Shown: piece after piece, positions 58,986 to 64,000 of the stretch
Numbering within the stretch: position 1 is the first letter of the stretch
Layout of the letters: each line of letters starts with the position of its first letter
Assembly: GCA_017591395.1 (NCBI GenBank)
Contig: WEDG01000731.1
Span: forward strand, 210,438-274,437
Length of the DNA stretch: 64,000 nt
From: Schistocephalus solidus
Lineage: Eukaryota > Platyhelminthes > Cestoda > Diphyllobothriidea > Diphyllobothriidae
Direction: 5' to 3'
Translations under genes and position numbers: made by a program
Notes under the pieces: model-generated
What the model was told of the DNA's origin: nothing
Database searches by the model: none
Seen by the model: only the letters and a program-made list of their open reading frames with translations

Positions 58986-60109
58986 ATAAAATTTTGCTCT
59001 TGTGGACAGCTCGCTTTTCTTGCCGCTGTCTCTTCGGGTGTTTAAGCACAAGCTTATCCGTTACATCTGATGCCTGAATGTCAGTTTCTTATTCTTCTTC
59101 CTCTCTGCCGCCTATTTGTTGCCTCGAACACGTGTTTCGTTAGCCACCGCTGGCGATATAATGCAATGGCCTATTTTTTCCGGAGACGGCTAATTGGATT
59201 GATCTGTATCGTGGTTAAGTGTACTGTTACCGTGCTTTAGTGGCTGTAATCCCGACCTGGTTTTTAACCCTGCCGGTAAAAGTCTGTGGCTCCTTCATAC
59301 CTGCGCCCTTTGTCATTTGAAATTCCTTATTATCTGTTATGTCAGCATTAGTGCTAGCCTGAGTACCTCTGAGAGAGCTTGGGGGTGTTGCAATCATCTA
59401 CCAGCCAATGCGGATGACTAAGTTCTGTACCGTGGATTTTGATGACGTGAGGAGTGATTTTTCTACAATTAGGTTCCTTGTGGAAGCCCCCTTCCCGCTA
59501 CGCCTTCAAAAAGGTCATATTTTAAACACCGGTGTGCGAACCTGTGAATACGCTCGTGGATCCTGCCAATCCCTTCTATGTCGTTTGAGCCGCTAGCCGA
59601 ATCTACGTCGAAATCCTTGCATGGCATTAGTTACCAAGGGCCATAGGAATCCAGCCAAGACGAAGGCACATTGAAGGGCTTAGGAGGTCCTTAGTATGTG
59701 CGGCAGAGGACTGCTAGACTAGAACCCTAACGCCATTTCAGTGTTCTTGATCAAGGGCCGGTTAGACTCTTGTCCACAAAATACCGTTTTTCGGGTGATC
59801 ATTTTGTCACGTTATGTCATCGGCTGTCCTCCTTTACCAGACTGGTCTCGGCAACTGAGGGATGGAAAGTTACCAGACAGTTCGTCTGTCGTGATCGGTG
59901 GTAGCCACCGCAGTGTTTGTATAGTTTGGGTAACTGGGAGGGCGGGGTTTTGGCCAAATCCTCAGGCCAGTGTTCGAAATATGACGTCGCCGAAGGCGTG
60001 AAGGAGGGGGCGGGCGGGACCTCCACAGGGAACAACTGTAGTAAGATCGTTCCTCACGTGCTACTAGAAGCGAAGAGGCAAATTCCAGAAAGTAGTCGCG
60101 AAGAGGGAG
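58986..60109. other. Gene-free stretch
   Basis: No gene or repeat family recognised between the PLE and the inverted repeat. The 156-codon frame from 59917 runs into the repeat arm and is not convincing. Confidence 0.5.
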
Positions 60110-60840
60110 ACAATCACTGGAACAAGAGCTTTATCAGCCAGAAGTTTCGGTTTCTCACGCGATTCCATCATCAGAGACGGAGTTATATAAGGGTATTGTA
60201 TTGTATAGGTTTTGCAGCATTTATAGGCGTGTGGTGGCTAGGTCACTGCAGGCCTCTCACGATTGGCAGTTCCCGAATGCATCGCAGACTGACTGGCCAG
60301 ATGTTGCAGTTGTCATGTGGTTGTTGTGCTCCAGCGTGCCCGTTTAGATTATCCGTTCCCACGCTCCTCGCACATAGTTACATGTGATGCGATTATGGCC
60401 CGTAGTCCAAGTGCTAACGGCCGGTTTTCGTTGTCTGCGTGAGCTCTTGGATAATTTGGTTCGCCTACATTGGCACCAGGAGCAGTGCTCATTCACACGT
60501 TCCCCGCGCGGCGAACTACTTCGCTCAGGCAGTCTCAGCACCGAATAGGTATCAGGCAGATCATTGCGCTTTTTGATTGATTGAGGGCCGGAATACGATA
60601 ACTCCAGCAGTTAGCGGTTCACAGGCTATCGCTTCTAGCGAGAATTTCAGCTTACTCTTCGTTAAATGTGTGACTGGACCGTCAATTGTGATAGGCCTGT
60701 AGTGCCCTAGAAACTACCTCCTATAAATGCCGCGACACCTGGGCAATCCAGTACCCTTATCTGTCTCTGATTGTGGATTTGAGTGCGAATCTGAAACGTC
60801 AGTCTAATAAAACTCTTGTTCCAGTTATCGTGCCCGCTTC
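60110..60840. repeat. Inverted repeat with about 170-base arms, PLE-UTR-like
   Basis: Arm 60110-60275 (CACTGGAACAAGAGCTTTAT, TCCATCATCAGAGAC, ATTTATAGGCG, ACTGCAGGCCT) is matched in reverse by 60650-60840 (AATAAAACTCTTGTTCCAG, GTCTCTGATTGTGGAT, CTATAAATGCCG, AGGCCTGTAGTG). The spacer of about 375 bases has no recognised content. GTCTCTGATGATGG..GAAAC on one strand is reminiscent of hammerhead-type ends of PLEs. Confidence 0.65.
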
Positions 60841-61424
60841 GCGTGTCCTCGGCTCTGAGCATGTGTCACAGGTCTATTTCCGGCACACAAACTGAAAAAG
60901 CTCGTTTATCTGCAAAAACGCATCAGACAAGCTTCATTCATCCAGGAACATAAAGTTGAAATGCGAGCAGTAATAAAAGAACAGCAGAAAGCAGCAAACG
61001 ATCAGGAATAACCGACCCGAGGGGAGAAAACATTAGTAGCTGGACTTAGGTGGGAGGGGCTCATGGGTTGGGAGGTAACTATTTTGTCTGAAAAGTTGTT
61101 GACGAAAAAAATAGAGAGACAAAAACTTAGTCTACACAGACTGGTCTTCACTGCACACCTTTTCGCGTTAACTCGAGTGAGTCACAGACGTGGACTGTCG
61201 AATTTATCAGAATCAATAAATTTCGTGACGGCCCCGTCTCTGTATAACATAGATAACGAATAAGAAGCGCACAACTGTTTGAATTTGTACGGAAAATCAT
61301 TACCTATGAGCAAGGTCACTGGCCACTGTACAGGAATAATCGATGAAAATGGTAACCTAAAACCGAAATAGGGGAAAGGAAAAAGGGGGAATTTGTATAC
61401 ACAACAGGGTGGGGAGTAAAGTCT
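60841..61424. other. Gene-free stretch
   Basis: Nothing recognised beyond possible leftover PLE 3' UTR on the minus strand near 61200-61420. Confidence 0.4.
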
Positions 61425-61492
61425 GAAGGCTACCAGGGCACTTGGAGATTGAGCACGTGGTCCAGCTGTTTGCATAGTTCGGAGTTTTCCAG
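61425..61492 (-). mobile_element. PLE copy-1-family endonuclease C-terminal fragment
   Basis: Minus strand encodes LCKQLDHVLNLQVPW and a stop, matching LCKQLDHVINLQLPW at the end of the PLE at 12.75 kb. It faces, head to head, a plus-strand 3' UTR piece of the same family. Confidence 0.6.
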
Positions 61493-61494
61493 TA

Positions 61495-61700
61495 CTATAA
61501 AAATTGCTGTTACGTATTCATTTTCTGTACAAGTTCAAAATGCTTCGTGCTTCTTATTCGTTATCTATGTTATGCAATTACGAGTTGTAGTTGATGAATC
61601 TTCACAAAATTTATTGCTTCCAATAAATTTAGTTTTCTATGCCTGCTTTGAATTCATACCGGGGAAAAATGCTCCAAGCAGAGTTCGGTTCCATCTTTCA
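61495..61700 (+). mobile_element. PLE copy-1-family 3' UTR fragment
   Basis: GCTGTTACGTATTCATTTTCTGT, GCATAACATAG-type wording in reverse, CCAATAAATT, TATGCCTGCTTTGAATTCATACC and GGAAAAATGCT match the reverse complement of 12480-12670. Confidence 0.65.
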
Positions 61701-61749
61701 TGTGTAGAATATATGTCGAAGTACGACGGTCGAAAACGCTAAGATAAGC

Positions 61750-62260
61750 AGATGAAAATTGCCGGAAAATGCAAGGGAGACTGGAATGGCCATTTCCGGC
61801 TCATTAGTCGTCGTCAGCCAGTGATACCCAACCCCAGGTGGTGCACCATCCGAGGATCTAACCCACGACCCGTTAATCAGACGTACAAAGCTCTAACCAT
61901 TGAGTCATGGGCCCGATGTCTTGCCGGTTGTGATCGGGAATATGGACATTTGCTGATCTGCCTCTACTGCTACTGGCCGCTGTGCAGCTGTTGGTGGGGC
62001 TCGAGAATGAGCCTCAAGCGACGAATGAGTTCTGTTACCGATCGGTAAGTGTTCATCAACGAATATTCTGTATGCGAACAGAGCATTTTTCGGGATGGGC
62101 TAGGCACCCCAGGTGGTGCACCACCCGACGATCGAACCCGCGACCCATTGCTCAGAAGTTCAACGCTCGAACCATTGATGTGCCACGGGCCTCGGCAATA
62201 TTCGTCTGCTCATTCTACTACTAACCGCTGTGTGGCTGCTGGCGGGGCTCGAGAGTGAGT
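61750..62260 (-). mobile_element. Tandem pair of tRNA-derived SINE-like units
   Basis: Unit heads on the minus strand: GCCCATGACTCAATGGTTAGAGC with GGGTCGTGGGTTAGATCCTCGG (61838-61912), and GTGGCACATCAATGGTTCGAGC with GGGTCGCGGGTTCGATCGTCGGG (62107-62185). Both have tRNA-like A and B boxes followed by GGTGCACCACC. The first continues into GGGTATCACTGGCTGACGAC and AAATGGCCATTCCAGTCTCCC, the family body also present at 8.5 and 44.3 kb. Blocks GCCGCTGTG.(A/G)GCTG.TGG.GGGGCTCGAGA recur at 61978 and 62225. They are not working tRNAs, because the acceptor stems do not close. Confidence 0.65.
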
Positions 62261-64000
62261 CGCACGGCAGAACGGGTCAGGGGAGTTCCGTTAGCGATCG
62301 GTGAGCGTTCATCAACAAATGCACCTAACATTTCAAAATCCAAAGCCAGGCAAGACGATTTTAACCACCTTTACTGAGGCGAGGGAGCATGCGCGCGACT
62401 CAGCAGGCAGTAAGTCCCCTCACCAGCCGTGTTCGCCCGGGCGTGTAGTACTGTCTGAGCTTTGTGCGGCTGTGACCAATCGATAACAACAGAAATATCG
62501 ATTGGCGTTGCGCTGTTGACGCGCCAACTGTTGAGTCACACGCGTGAAAGCAGTGGTTAAGCGGCCACGCTGGCGGCCGTGGGAATGGTCTGATACATAC
62601 AGTCGCCAAGGTCCAAGTTCACGGTGGGCAAATCGGGATTGTGAAGAGAACACTCCAAGCCACCGCAGCAGGCGAAATCCTTCCGGTTGGTGGGAGATGG
62701 GCGGGGGGATGAAACCTATATTTTTCTGCTTGTTTCGACTGTGCATGTAAGGCCTGGCAACCACGGTTAGCTGTGTTGATGGTACGAACCGGTATTTACT
62801 TAGGTTAATCTTTCTAGATGCTTCCGTAGGCAGAACCGCCGCATTGGCCTGGGCTGTCTACGAAATTTGATGGCACCCTGTCCACAGGATTTTGGAGGTG
62901 ACTAACTGGTGAAACTACTTGTTTGCAGTGAGGCAAAACTTCCGTGGCACAGCCGTGCTTTATCCGGGACCATCTTGAACTAATAGCGGTAATACAGGAC
63001 GCGTTGACTGACCTGGAATTAAGTGTGTGCATGACGCATCACAGCTGGTTCGCCCTTATTGGCCGAAGTTATGAACGCTGGGATGGCAAGCGCGGTGAGA
63101 CGCAGACTACTCTCATCCAACTCGCCTTCGTATTGTTAAAGTTGGTTGCCGGGCCTTGGTCGCTGCACTGAACATGGGCTGGTGGAACTGCAGATCCATG
63201 CTAGTGTGGGATGGTCGACACATGCAGTCGGACACGTGGTACGGTTGCTGAGTCAGCAAGGCGCATCTCCCCTCGCCGTTACCTGGACACCCGAAGGTCT
63301 GCACTTCTATTCTTCACGGAACAATGAAGCGCACTCCATGCAGTTTTGCAATGCCTACTGACCGCCCAGAGCGGGCCACGCGGTAAATGTGCAAGGGGGA
63401 CAGGTCGGGGCATGGGGTGCGTTATTTGGGCTGCGCGCCCAAATGCCACACAGAGATAGGGGGTGGTGACATGCCTAGGCGGTGGTTAAATGCCAAAACT
63501 GCTACATGCGCCCAATCCTACCTCTGGCCCTCTGGATTTTTGATGACACCGGGCCCAGGTAGATGAGGGAGTACAGCGTGTGGTAGAACATTCAATCGGC
63601 CTTCTCATATTATTCGACCAAGTGCGATAGATATCAAGACCGGGTGGTTGGAAACCAGATTTCTGTGTATTTGGTCTTTTATTTGCTGCACAGCTTTGCT
63701 ATTGGATGTCACGGAGAGCTGCCTGCTTCATCTTCCTCGCAATGACCGATGACTGGTCTTGGTTACCGAACAAGGAACGGTTCTGCGGGTGCACCAAGTG
63801 CCTGACTAAAGGTCCGCATGCACAGTCCAAGACTGTTCAGGTCGCCACTACAAGTGAAGGGCACTTGGGTTCTTATGGGCACCTTACGGTTTTAGGTTGA
63901 TCAGTTGTGAGAAGAGGAATTTTCGCTTTTGATGACTTTTTGAAGGTAAAGAACAGCGAGCAAACGTTACATTGTTTTTATTAATCCAATTGACCGTTTC
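62261..64000. other. Gene-free right end
   Basis: Short frames only, none with a family motif or defensible splice signals. No repeat matched elsewhere in the window. Confidence 0.45.

Noticed and set aside
59917..60387. 156-codon frame as a gene
   Set aside because: It crosses one arm of the 60-kb inverted repeat and has no domain signature.
62400..63900. Several 60-110 codon frames at the right end
   Set aside because: GC-rich chance frames on both strands with no domain evidence.

Overview
The window reads as nuclear DNA of an animal, most likely a parasitic flatworm (trematode or cestode). Coding sequence is sparse, genes are split by GT/AG introns, AATAAA polyadenylation signals follow both genes, and most of the DNA is retrotransposon debris. 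The debris comprises CR1-like and RTE-like LINEs, Penelope-like elements (PLEs) with GIY-YIG endonucleases, a Merlin transposon and tRNA-derived SINEs. Merlin, PLE and RTE/CR1 elements together fit flatworms, but the species cannot be named from this sequence. No operons, CRISPR arrays, rRNA genes or convincing functional tRNA genes were seen.

Two host genes are supported. (1) Positions 2-3353, plus strand: the intronless 3' part of a thioester-protein gene of the alpha-2-macroglobulin/complement C3 family, running in from the left edge. It has an MG/A2M region, a TED domain, a receptor-binding domain and an NTR/C345C-like tail. The thioester Cys is absent, and a one-base frame change falls exactly at that site. 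(2) Positions 32040-54807, plus strand: a five-exon stretch of a pyruvate dehydrogenase E3-binding protein (PDHX, component X). It contains a lipoyl domain, a peripheral-subunit-binding domain and an acyltransferase-fold core whose catalytic His and Gly are replaced. The mitochondrial targeting exon was not found.

Layout: 3.4-12.4 kb is gene-free, with a small inverted-repeat element, a SINE, about 0.85 kb of degenerate TTAGGG-like repeat and three copies of an ATT-linked motif. 12.4-13.8 kb is a PLE with an inverted 5' part. 15.2-27.8 kb is a cluster of six CR1-like LINE copies on both strands, with repeats. 30.1-30.6 kb is another LINE relic. 32.0-54.8 kb is PDHX, whose introns hold an RTE copy and four near-identical 2.46-kb tandem units, each carrying a copy of PDHX exon 3. 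They also hold an inverted duplication of the intron 4/exon 5 junction and a decayed Merlin transposase. 55.0-59.0 kb is a PLE with a pseudo-LTR layout, an extra inverted copy and hammerhead-ribozyme-like motifs. 59-64 kb holds a 170-bp-arm inverted repeat, PLE 3' fragments and tRNA-derived SINE units.

The strongest leads are the exon-bearing tandem array (real amplification or assembly artefact), the antisense copy of the exon 5 acceptor inside intron 3, the hammerhead-like motifs at the PLE 3' ends, and the thioester-less complement-like protein.
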